Positions 46,429 to 56,381 of a stretch of 64,000 bases of DNA are shown here, in pieces (the stretch's first letter is position 1; the number at the start of each line of letters is the position of its first letter). Below the pieces are notes generated by a model that had not been told where the DNA came from, did not search any database, and was given only the letters and a program-made list of their open reading frames with translations. Origin of the DNA: Lantana camara (lineage: Eukaryota > Streptophyta > Magnoliopsida > Lamiales > Verbenaceae); assembly GCA_037501455.1 (NCBI GenBank), contig CM074860.1:38016501-38080500 (forward strand), given 5' to 3'. Both the position numbers and the translations under genes were made by a program.

Positions 46429-49424
46429 TGTAACGCCCCGCTCATCTGATAAATAAGGTACGTCACCTTCCAACCTTTTTATGTGTTTAATTGTGATTGG
46501 TGCGTTGTGTGGCCCTCTTTTGGACTCTTTTAGAGCTAGGGCCCTTTTTGCAATTTTCTTCTTTTGGGGGGGTTTTCCGGTCACTTCTCGTTCGGTAGAG
46601 ATTTTGACTTCCTTGATCCCTTTAACGTGTCCGGGGCAGCGAAACGAGTCCGTAGACTCTAAGTTTGCCCAATTCTGACTTCGTTAGCCCGTTCTTCCGA
46701 TCGTTTTTGCGTACGAGGACCCGAGATATATACTCGGATTTCCTCGTTTTGCATGCCAAATCAGATCAGCCTTCCTGCATCGTCTTCCTCCAGCGACTGA
46801 CACTGTTCACACATAGTGGAGATGTAATTACACACACATGCCCGTTCTCCCTCGTTTCTCGACGGAATTCGATGAACCATTAGTAAAAATTTATCAGCTC
46901 GACGAGCCCGTCACAACCATACCAAGATCGTGGCCAACCGAAGACCGATGGCGGCGCATCGGCGGCCTGAAAGTGGCGGGTGGCGCCACCACTTCGCCGC
47001 CGGCGATCCGGTGACTTTCTCCGGCCAACCGCTACCCTACCCTACGTTTTTTACCCTTCCCGTTCCATTTCCGGCCTCCTTTTTGAGCGAATCGCGGCGG
47101 AGATGGCCGAATCGGTGGTGGCGCAGCGGCGGAACTTCGGCGGCGAATTGGGCCCTCTTCCTGGCCGATTTTGGTGGTGGAGCCTTCACAAAAGTTGCTT
47201 GGAATGACGAAACTTAGCGGATGGCATCGGCGGCGTTCCAGGAACCGGCCGTTGGCGGCGGACCGGTGGTGGACCGGTGGTGAACCGGCCTGGACCGGCG
47301 GCTTCTCTCTCCAGCGATTTTTCCGGCGATTTGACTTGGGGCTTTTGTAGGGCTCGTTACAAGCTTTCCAACGGTATGCTTGGATTTCGTTTTCGTTTTA
47401 CGGTTTGAGTTTAATTGCAATTTTCGTTCTAGGGATTTAGTTCGGTTTTTCTTCAACGAAATCCGGTGTGTTTGGCTTTTCCTGAAAGTGTTTGAGGGCT
47501 TTTGACTAGCATGCCGAGACGCACATTTCTGTCCCTCCGGGGATTTTTCCGGCCACCGGAGGTGGTGGTTTGACGGCTGTCAGTGGCGGTCCGGCAGGCT
47601 CCGGTGGCGGCATTCCGATGCCTTCCGGACAATGTGTTCCTTTCGTCGTGGTGAGTCTATCACCGCTTTTCGTTCGTCAATCGGACACTTGGTTGATTTT
47701 ATATGAATTTCTGAAGTTATTGTATATTATACGTTAATTGTTTTAAATTGTAATTTAATCTTGTACGGTTAATTAATCGATGATTATGAATTGTATAATG
47801 TATGATAATATGATATGATATGATATATGAAAACTCGAATTCTTAACTCATTGATTTTATGGGCCTCGTTTCATGTTGATTACTTGTCTTAATTGATTTA
47901 ATTGAGAATTGTTTGAATATATATGAGTGGGCATAATTATTCCAAATGCTTAATTAATTTGAAATACGAACTTAACGTTCATGAATCATACATGTAGCTT
48001 TAATTATATGTTTAATTGTTATTTGGAAACTTGAATGTACACCCGAACTTTACATGACTTTTGTAATTTATTATATATTGGATTATTGCATAACTTATTG
48101 ATACCATTTCATGAACATTGTCGTGCGTCTTATTTGGTATCATATTGAGTCTTTGCTCACAAGTACACGTTGTTCCTTTCTTGTCCAGTTTTTCTCCAGG
48201 GCGGAGACCATTGATCGAATAGTCACTATCTTGCATCCTTGTATTGTCTTATCATCTTTCAGGTGAGGGTGTTTTCCGTTCTAGTTATGTATTAACCCTA
48301 AAACCTGCATGAGTAAGTTTTGGCCGAAATTCTATAATTATATTTATATTGATTTCAAACAAGTTTTCGAGTAAATGTTAATTGAAACTGAACCTATTGT
48401 TATTATTGACTGACCGTTCCTGTTTTGGCGAGATACTGTACTGCACATTGATTGTGGGCCCTGGAACTTGTGTATTGAGCGGGCTGGGGAGGCATCGGGC
48501 CGACGGTAAGCTCTTGCACAGTTCCACACTGTTGGGATGACCCCTGAATCCACTAGGAGATTAGTGGAGGAAAGAGTTCCGGGCATAGGAGTCATGTTCC
48601 TGATGCTCACACTGACTGGATGGTGAAGGGTCCCAACCTTCCCATCATTGGAGGGAGAAGGAGACTGGGTGGTGAGTCCGGCACCACGGGCTGCCCTCGG
48701 GTTACTGATTGATTGTACTGAGTGTGAACACTATTGCACTATTGCACTGTATAGTAATGATTGAATTGCATGATCGCCTTTACAACTGAAACCTAATTAT
48801 TGTACACTGTCGGAGATTGGCTGGAGATTGTGCACGCTCACTCGCCGAGCCACTGATTGCCTGAAAGTGTAATTAATTATAAATTGAAGGTTGTAAAGTC
48901 CGAGCATAGATTAACTGATTTCTGGCCCTTCAGGGGAACTACTTTACCTAAAACTTTGCTCGGGATTTACAGCTTGCATACGCATGTTTCTATATATATA
49001 TACCTCCTGCTCACTCAGTCTTCTAGAGACTGACCCTTCCTTTCCTTTTCCCCAGTTCTTTTACAGGTGTTGGTTCCTAGGCGGGGTTAGAGTTGTCGAG
49101 TCATTGTTCAAGTCTCTCACCTGTACTCTCACTACATATTGTATTTACTTATTGAATTGATTCATCTCTTGATTTATTTATTGAATGGAATTGAACTCGG
49201 GACAGGTTAAGACAGGTCCATTGTACTAGTGGAACCCGTATTTAAATTTTTATTATATTTGCATTTGTTGTTTATTGTTCCAGGGTTAGACTCCGCCTAG
49301 ACCGGACGGTCCTTTTCATTGTCACCCGTTCGCTGTGAGTCCGATTCATGTATGGATTGCCATTTCATATGTGGATTAGACCCATAGTGCGGGGGATGTG
49401 GTGCCCTCGTCAAGGGGTGCTACA
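46429..49424 (+). repeat. LARD-B 5' LTR
   Basis: 2996 bp. An unusually GC-rich part at about 46900-47660, with repeated ACCGG and GGTGG elements, is followed by a strongly AT-rich part and then the TATA stretch at 48990. The 3' LTR is about 2-3% different by eye, mostly C/T or G/A exchanges. The open frames within (for example 46930-47217) recur in the 3' LTR only because the LTRs are copies, so I do not call them genes. Confidence 0.94.
48990..49003 (+). promoter_or_regulatory. TATA-like stretch in LARD-B 5' LTR
   Basis: CTATATATATATAC followed by CACTCAGTCTTCTAGAGACTGA, whose GTCT...AGAC halves are inverted. The same order (TATA, then CACTC-GTCT-type palindrome) occurs in the solo LTR and in LARD-C, which supports a core promoter. 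The 3' LTR copy is at 55269-55282. Confidence 0.55.
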
Positions 49425-49432
49425 TCTTTAGG

Positions 49433-49444
49433 TGGTATCAGAGC
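49433..49444 (+). other. LARD-B primer binding site
   Basis: TGGTATCAGAGC, 8 bp after the LTR, is the standard plant sequence pairing with the 3' end of initiator Met tRNA. The following 70 bp match the same region of LARD-A and LARD-C. Confidence 0.92.
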
Positions 49445-52143
49445 TACCAGGTTCAGAACCGGTGCTTTGGGTCGTGTCGTCTCGAGTATAGGTCGCACGG
49501 CATAGGAACTAATTGTCAATGTGTGCATTGCATCATCATTGAACACTGAATTATGATTTTTTTTCAAACTTTATTAGATTATTTGTTGCATTTTGCATTG
49601 AATCCATTCTTTTGGTGTTAATTATGTGGCATGAGCATATACTAATCGCATGCATTTATTTTCAAAATGAGCTGTGATTCATAGGATATGAAGACAGTAT
49701 CAAACCACGGCCAATCTTTACGACAACCACAGGCTTCCACAAGCTCTTCTTTCTAGCTCGGAAGCTGTAAGGAATGCCTTGGGGATTTCTACAGAAATTT
49801 AAGAGTCAAACTTTTTCTAAAATGAGGTTAGGGCTCGAGTGACAAAGTCCAGAATAAGAGGTCGGTTCGAAGGAGAAGCTTGCAAGCTCTATTACCGATG
49901 GTGAATCCATGATGAGATGGGATTTGTGGTGTGTAATGATTTGGTTTCACGAGATCAACATGTTTGTTTACACTACGAAGATTTGTCAACCGGATTCCAA
50001 AGAAGAGAAATCTCGAAGATGTTTTAGATTCGAGGTTTCTATCAACGTGGAGGCGATGACCTTCAAGAGAATTAAAGTAAAGTAGGTTCGTGGTTGAGAA
50101 GCAGTAAAGACCATCTAACTTGAGAAAGAGGCGAAAGAAAATATGAAGAATAATATAGCTTGAGATTTAGATCGATGAAAAAGGATGAAGAGACTACGAA
50201 AAGGGAATTCACATACTTCAGAATTGAGATGAGATAGGAGTTGAATTGAGAAGAATTAAAGAAAATTAGTCAACGTGGTAAGTATAAGTTCATGGAAAAT
50301 GACAATGCTAAAGATTTTATCTTCGGCCGGAGATGAGTTCATCTTCCAAATTCAAGATGAAGTGTCGAGTTGTGAGATTGAATTAAGAGCTTTGGAGCAA
50401 CAAATGGAAACGATAAAGAAAGACAAAGAACTATTGGAGGGAAATTATGTATTCAAATGTAAACAATTGGGGGTTGAGCTCATACAACTATTCGAACTCA
50501 TAAGGAATAAACCAGAGATGCTTTAATCGAAGGAACAACTATGGTAAGGACTAGGACAACAATTGGAGATTGATTCTTCAAGAGAAGTTAAGATACCAAC
50601 TTCATGGGTGTTGAAGAATTTGGGTTCAAGAGATTTCAATCTCGGACTTGGGAGACCCATAAGTTGATACACGGGAACTTTGAAGATTTGAAAGACCGTG
50701 GGAAAAGAAGAGGGGAACAATTAATTCAAGACAAACCTGCAATTTGAGAAACAAGGAAATATGTCGAGTTAAAGTTTACAACTACGGTGACAGGTTCTAT
50801 GCATTCATAAGCACGTGCATCATACATCGCTTTAATTGTTTAAATTTCTCTATTTATATGCGCATCTCTAATTTGTGTAATTGTTCCAATGTGTTGCATC
50901 TTTAATTGTTTACAAGTGTGATACTGCATTGGCACCCTAACCCGACATGCATTTTAGTGTTTACTTGGTAGGAATTCCCCACATCTTATTTATCAAGTGA
51001 TACTCCGACTGATTCTTGCTGGAATCAAGAAATGAAGAATTCTGGGTTGCACTGGTTGGTTTAAAAAGGAAATGGAAAATTTTGAGGTTTGGGAAAATAG
51101 AATTGAAAGTGGGAACGAAAGAAGCAGGTTGTCATTCCTACTAATTGCTTCAAAGGAAATGTGAGGACTATCACTAGACAAGTGGCGTGATTAGAACCAC
51201 TTATACCGAGGAAGCTAAGTTGAAGAAGTTGAGGTGTTTTGATCCGAGAAGTGGTAGAAAAAGTCTAAGGAGTTGAGATAAAATTTCTTATGGGGGGGAG
51301 CACGACTAGACATGAAACTTAAATTCACAGTTGTGCTCGAGGAAGATACTTCTCATGGACAAGAATGACTCAATGATAGTAACAGGAAAAGAATAAGGCG
51401 GCGTTATCAGTTTAAACCTTCAAAGTTTGAGTTAAGTTAATATATCCGGGATGAAGATCTTTATAAGGCACAGAAGAGAGTGGTTCGTTTGGAAATTTAT
51501 AAGTACGTGATTCAGACAGTGAGGATGATGATACTATCAGGGAACTTCTGATGGATTCCTAAATTAGTTTCAAGAAAGGAAAATTGGTCAAATTTATCAC
51601 CTTTAAGAAGGATGTCAACTAGTTCCAGATGACCAAATCTTCAACAAAGAATTAAACTAGTTAGTGACAATGTATGAAGTGGGAGTTAAAGTTTAAGATT
51701 CTTGTACGGTCAAAGATAATATAATGAACCTGGTACAAAGATAAATGTTCTGATCGTAGGCGGAATAAACTAGTGCTCGGTTAATTTCAGAAGATAACGG
51801 TGAGTAAGGATCTGAATGGAATCGAGAAGAGGGTCAACCGAGGGTCTGACTTTCTCAGTCAAGTACATATTAAAGATATGAAAGACAAGTTGGGAATCAA
51901 GCCAGCCAGTGATCAAATTATCTCAATCCATGGAACTAAGTCACAACATCATTTCCCTTACTACGGTGAACGGTACACTAATCATTCATGGCATAAGCAT
52001 ACATGCACCATTTATTTAATTAATTCTTGCTATTATTTGATATACTTGCTAAACTGTAATATGTGATGACTGATGTAATTTCTTATCCGAGTTGTTCTGG
52101 TGGATGTATGTGTGACTGTTGTAATGAGTGGTATTCTGTGATA
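49445..52143 (+). other. LARD-B internal region, non-coding
   Basis: About 2.7 kb with no recognisable gag or pol. The only open frame of some interest is 50275-50526 (83 codons), rich in Glu, Lys and Leu with a possible coiled coil (EIELRALEQQMETIKKDKEL). I find no counterpart in LARD-A or LARD-C and do not call it a gene. The region is purine-rich on the plus strand, the mirror of the minus-strand elements. Confidence 0.7.
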
Positions 52144-52419
52144 GAGAGATGCTGGATTCTTTCTAACTTTTGTGCACGAGATATGTTGGATTCTCTTGTA
52201 CTTAGGTATTCGAGAGATGTTGGATTCCCTCGAATTTAGGGGTTTGAGAAATGCTGGATTTTCTCAAACTAGCATGTTTGGGAGATTTTGGGATCTGTCA
52301 GACTTAGGTTGAGAGACGGGGTTCTCTCAATTTTGTGCTCGAGAGACGGGGTTCTCTCTTTTGTATGTGCTGAGGGACGGGGTTTCCTCACTTGTGTGTT
52401 GAGAGATGGGATTCTCTCT
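52144..52419 (+). repeat. Tandem stem-loop array in LARD-B
   Basis: About eight units of 35-50 bp, each with self-complementary arms: TTGAGAAA with TTTCTCAA, TTGAGAGA with TCTCTCAA, CGAGAGA with TCTCTC, TGAGGGA with TTCCTCA, CGAGAGA with TCCCTCG. Loops carry either TGTTGGAT or CGGGGT. Both arms change together in several units, so pairing is kept while sequence varies. This suggests RNA structure. It lies about 270 bp before the polypurine tract. Confidence 0.8.
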
Positions 52420-52690
52420 TGTTTGTCGTGTTTGCGTTACGCCTGGATGGACAAAGGTTAACAAGTGACGAGGCAATGGACTAGTAGCGGTCGAACGAGT
52501 TTTGAAGTGACTAACGGCCAAGTATTCGAGTAGATCTTTGTGACTACCAGACTCTGAAGGGGTTGATACAAATAAAGGGGAGTAAACTTCACAACCAGGG
52601 CTATGATGCTAAGCAATTTTGGGAAATAGATCGATACATTCAGTTTGAAACTTTTCGGTCCAACAGTAGGACTTGAGGACAGGTCCTTTT

Positions 52691-52703
52691 GAAGGAGGGA
52701 AGA
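52691..52703 (+). other. LARD-B polypurine tract
   Basis: GAAGGAGGGAAGA directly before the 3' LTR (one T between). It is preceded by GAGGACAGGTCC, similar to the block next to the tracts of LARD-A and LARD-C. Confidence 0.85.
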
Positions 52704-52704
52704 T

Positions 52705-55703
52705 TGTAATGCCCCGCTCATCTGATAAATAAGGTACGTCACCTTCCAACCTTTTTATGTGTTTAATTGTGATTGGTGTGTTGTGTGGCCCTCTTTTGGA
52801 CTCTTTTAGAGTTAGGGCCCTTTTTGTAATTTTCTTCTTTTGGGGGGTTTTTTCTGGTCACTTCTCGTTCGGTAGAGATTTTGACTTCCTTGATCCCTTT
52901 AACGCGTCCGGGGCAGCGAAACGAGTCCGTAGACTCTAAGTTTGCCCAATTCTGACTTCGTTAGCCCGTTCTTCCGATCGTTTTTGCGTACGAGGACCCG
53001 AGATATATACTCGGATTTCCTCGTTTTGCGTGCCAAATCAGATCAGCCTTCCTGCATCGTCTTCCTCCAGCGTCTGACACTGTTCACATACAGTGGAGGT
53101 GTAATTACACATACATGCCCGTTCTCCCTCGTTTCTCGACGGAATTCGACGAACCATTAGTGGAAATTTATTAGCTCGACGAACCCGTCAAAACTGTACC
53201 AAGATCGTGGCCAACCGAAGACCGACGGCGGCGCATCGGCGGCCTGAAGGTGGCGGGTGGCGCCACCACTTCGCCGCCGGCGATCCGGCGACTTTCGCCG
53301 GCCAACCCCTACCCTACCCTACGTTTTTTACCCTTCCCGTTCCATTTCCGGCCTTCTTTTTGAGCGAATCGCGGCGGAGATGGCCGAATCGGCGGTGGCG
53401 CAGTGGCGGAACTTCGGCGGCGAATTGGGCCCTCTTCCCGGCCGGTTTTGGTGGTGGAGCCTTCACAAAAAGTTGCATGGAATGACGAAACTTAGCGGAT
53501 GGCATCGGCGGCGTTCCAGGAACCGGCCGTTGGCGGCGGACCGGTGGTGGACCGGCCTGGACCGGCGGCTTCTCTCTCCGGTGATTTTTCCGGCAATTTG
53601 ACTTGGGGCTTTTGTAGGGCTCGTTACAAGCTTTCCAACGGTATGCTTGGATTTCGTTTTCGTTTTACGATTTGAGTTTAATTGCAATTTCCGTTCTAGG
53701 GATTTAGTTTGGTTTTTCTTCAATGAAATCCGGTGTGTTTGGCTTTTCCTGAAATTGTTTGAGGGCTTTTGACTAGCATGCCGAGACGCACATTTCTGTC
53801 CCTCCGGGGATTTTTCCGGCCACCGGAGGTGGTGGTTTAACGGCTGTCAGTGGCGGTCCGACAGGCTCCGGTGGCGGCATTCCGATGCCTTCCGGACAGT
53901 GTGTTCCTTTCGTCGTGGTGAGTCTATCACCGCTTTCCGTTCGTCAATCGGACACTTGGTTGATTTTATATGAATTTCTGAAGTTATTGTATATTATACG
54001 TTAATTGTTTTGAATTGTAATTTAATCTTGTACGCTTAATTAATCGATGATTATGAATTGTATAATGTACGATAATATGATATGATATGATATATGAAAA
54101 CTCGAATTCTTAACTCATTGATTTATGGGCCTCGTTTCATGTTGATTACTTGTCTTAATTGATTTAATTGAGAATTGTTTGAATATATATGAGTGGGCAT
54201 AATTATTCCAAATGCTTAATTAATTTGAAATACGAACCTGACGTTCATGAATCATACATGTAGCTTTAATTATATGTTTAATTGTTATTTGGAAACTTGA
54301 ATGTACACCCGAACATTACATAACTTTTGCAATTTATTATATATTGGATTATTGCATAACTTATTGATACCATTTGATGAACATTGCCGTGCGTCTTATT
54401 TGGTATCATATTGAGTCTTTGCTCACAAGTACACGTTGTTCCTTTCTTGTCCAGTTTTTCTCCAGGGCGGAGACCATTGATCGAATAGGCACTATCTTGC
54501 ATCCTTGTATTGTCTTATCATCTTTCAGGTGAGGGTGTTTTCCGTTCTAGTTATGTATTAACCCTAAAACCTGCATGAGTAAGTTTTGGTCGAAATTCTA
54601 TAATTATATTTATATTGATTTCAAACAAGTTTTCGAGTAAATGTTAATTGAAACTGAACCTATTGTTATTATTGACTGACCGTTCCTGTTTTGGCGAGAT
54701 ACTGTACTGCACATTGATTGTGGGCCCTGGAACTTGTGTATTGAGCGAGCTGGGGAGGCATCGGGCCGACGGTAAGCTCTTGCACAGTTCCACACTGTTG
54801 GGATGACCCCTGAATCCACTAGGAGATTAGTGGAGGAAGGAGTTCCGGGCATAGGAGTCATGTTCCTGATGCTCACACTGACTGGATGGTGAAGGCTCGC
54901 AACCTTCCCATCATTAGAGGGAGAAGCAGACTGGGTGGTGAGTCCGGCACCACGGGTTGCCCTCGGGTTACTGATTGATTGCACTGATTGATTGTACTGA
55001 GTGTGAACACTATTGCACTATTGCACTGTATAGTAATGATTGAATTGCATGATCGCCTTTACAACTGAAACCTAATTATTGTACACTGTCGGAGATTGGT
55101 TGGAGATTGTGCACGCTCACTCGCCGAGCCACTGATTGCCTGAAAGTGTAATTAATTATAAATTGAAGGTTGTAAAGTCCGAGCATAGAGTAACTGATTT
55201 CTGGCCCTTCACGGGAACTACTTTACCTAAAACTTTGCTCGGGATTTACAGCTTGCATGCGCATGTTTCTATATATATATACCTCCTGCTCACTCAGTCT
55301 TCTAAAGACTGACCCTTCCTTTCCTTTTCCCCAGTTCTTTTACAGGTGTTGGTTCCTAGGCGGGGTTAGAGTTGTCGAGTCATTGTTCAAGTCTCTCACC
55401 TGTACTCTCACTACATATTGTATTTACTTATTGAATTGATTCATCTCTTGATTTATTTATTGAATGGAATTGAACTCGGGACAGGTTAAGACAGGTCCAT
55501 TGAACTAGTGGAACCCGTATTTAAATTTTTATTATATTTGCATTTATTGTTTATTGTTCCAGGGTTAGACTCCGCCTAGACAGGACGGTCCTTTTCATTG
55601 TCACCCGTTCGCTGTGAGTCCGATTCATGTATGGATTGCCATTTCATATGTGGATTAGACCCATAGTGCGGGGGATGTGGTGCCCTCGTCATGGGGTACT
55701 ACA
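52705..55703 (+). repeat. LARD-B 3' LTR
   Basis: 2999 bp, starting TGTAATGCCCC (CG of the 5' LTR changed to TG) and ending GGTACTACA. It has the same GC-rich and AT-rich parts as the 5' LTR. A 27-bp ACCGG-rich part is shorter here (near 53540) and a short duplicated GATTGATTG stretch near 54970 is longer. Confidence 0.94.
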
Positions 55704-55708
55704 TTTAA

Positions 55709-55876
55709 AAATAATAAGAATGGCAAATTCCAAGGGAATTCCGAGGGATTTTCCATTTTCCCTCCGAAATCCCTTAGAATTTGACATAAAATAAATTTAA
55801 AAAAGAGAAAAAAAATCGTGTTTTTAAAGATTCAATTTAATAACATAAAATTTTGTTAATTAATAAATTAAATAAG
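55709..55876. repeat. Satellite block 4, last partial monomer
   Basis: The satellite resumes exactly where it broke at 46428 and runs through the CCGAGGG inverted repeat to AAATTAAATAAG at 55876. The next base starts unrelated sequence, so this is the right edge of the array. The short remnant completes the monomer that begins at 46212. Confidence 0.92.
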
Positions 55877-56381
55877 GCTAATTCCAGTCATCCCATCCCC
55901 CCCCTCCCCCTCCCCCCAAACGTTGGGGGGTTGTGCGCTTTGCCCCCTTACCTTTGCAAAATGTTCAGTTAACCCCTTTCCGGCGGAATAGGAATATTCC
56001 GCCGGTATAGTTGAAAATTTTTTGGCGTGATTTCATATTGCAAATCCATACAAATCAGATGTCAAATGTGTTGATATTTTACATCAAATCGAAGATCTTG
56101 ATGTAAGGAACACAATGATTGTTTCAAAATCAAAATTCGACAACCAACAAAGGAGGAATCGCCAGTCACAGATGGCGCCTGACCGGCCAAGCTTTGCAGG
56201 TGAATTTCGACGCTTTTGACGGCCAATAGAGTCGAACGGGGTGTGAGTTTTGTTCGACATGGAGAGAGAAACGCGATGGTAGCGGTATTGACTCTTGGGT
56301 CGCCGTGAGGGAGGAGAAATTAATGGTCAAAGTTAATTTTGAACAGAATATTCCGCCGGATTAGTGTCAGAGGGGCAACGT
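55877..56381. repeat. Unidentified fragment with inverted repeats
   Basis: 505 bp of non-satellite, non-LTR sequence. It has a C-rich start (55899-55918), a near-perfect palindrome at 55980-56005 with arms CCGGCGGAATA and AATATTCCGCCGG, and a further AATATTCCGCCGG at 56347-56359 that is inverted relative to the first arm. GCCCCCTTAC near the left and AGAGGGGCAA near the right are also roughly inverted. This could be the end of a small DNA transposon cut by LARD-C at 56381. There is no coding capacity and no family identified. Confidence 0.5.

Larger units (their letters stand above)
46429..55703 (+). mobile_element. LARD-B, non-coding long-LTR retrotransposon, complete
   Basis: A 9275-bp insertion with LTRs of 2996 and 2999 bp and a perfect target duplication TTTAA (46424-46428 and 55704-55708). 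Removing it rejoins the satellite exactly. It starts TGTAACGCCCC and ends GGTGCTACA or GGTACTACA. The 3280-bp internal region has a primer site matching initiator Met tRNA and a polypurine tract but no gag or pol. It is structurally intact but must be mobilised by proteins from another element. It is the only element here with the plus strand as sense. Confidence 0.95.

Noticed and set aside
46930..47217. Arg/Pro/Gly-rich open frame, repeated at 53207-53485
   Set aside because: Both copies are in the two LTRs of one element, so repetition is not evidence of selection; the frame follows the GC-rich composition.
49433..49444. tRNA-like sequence TGGTATCAGAGC
   Set aside because: Only 12 bases matching the tRNA end occur, immediately after an LTR; this is a primer binding site, not a tRNA gene.
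50275..50526. 83-codon open frame with coiled-coil character in LARD-B
   Set aside because: Too short, not present in the related LARD elements, and in a purine-rich region where Glu/Lys-rich frames arise by chance.
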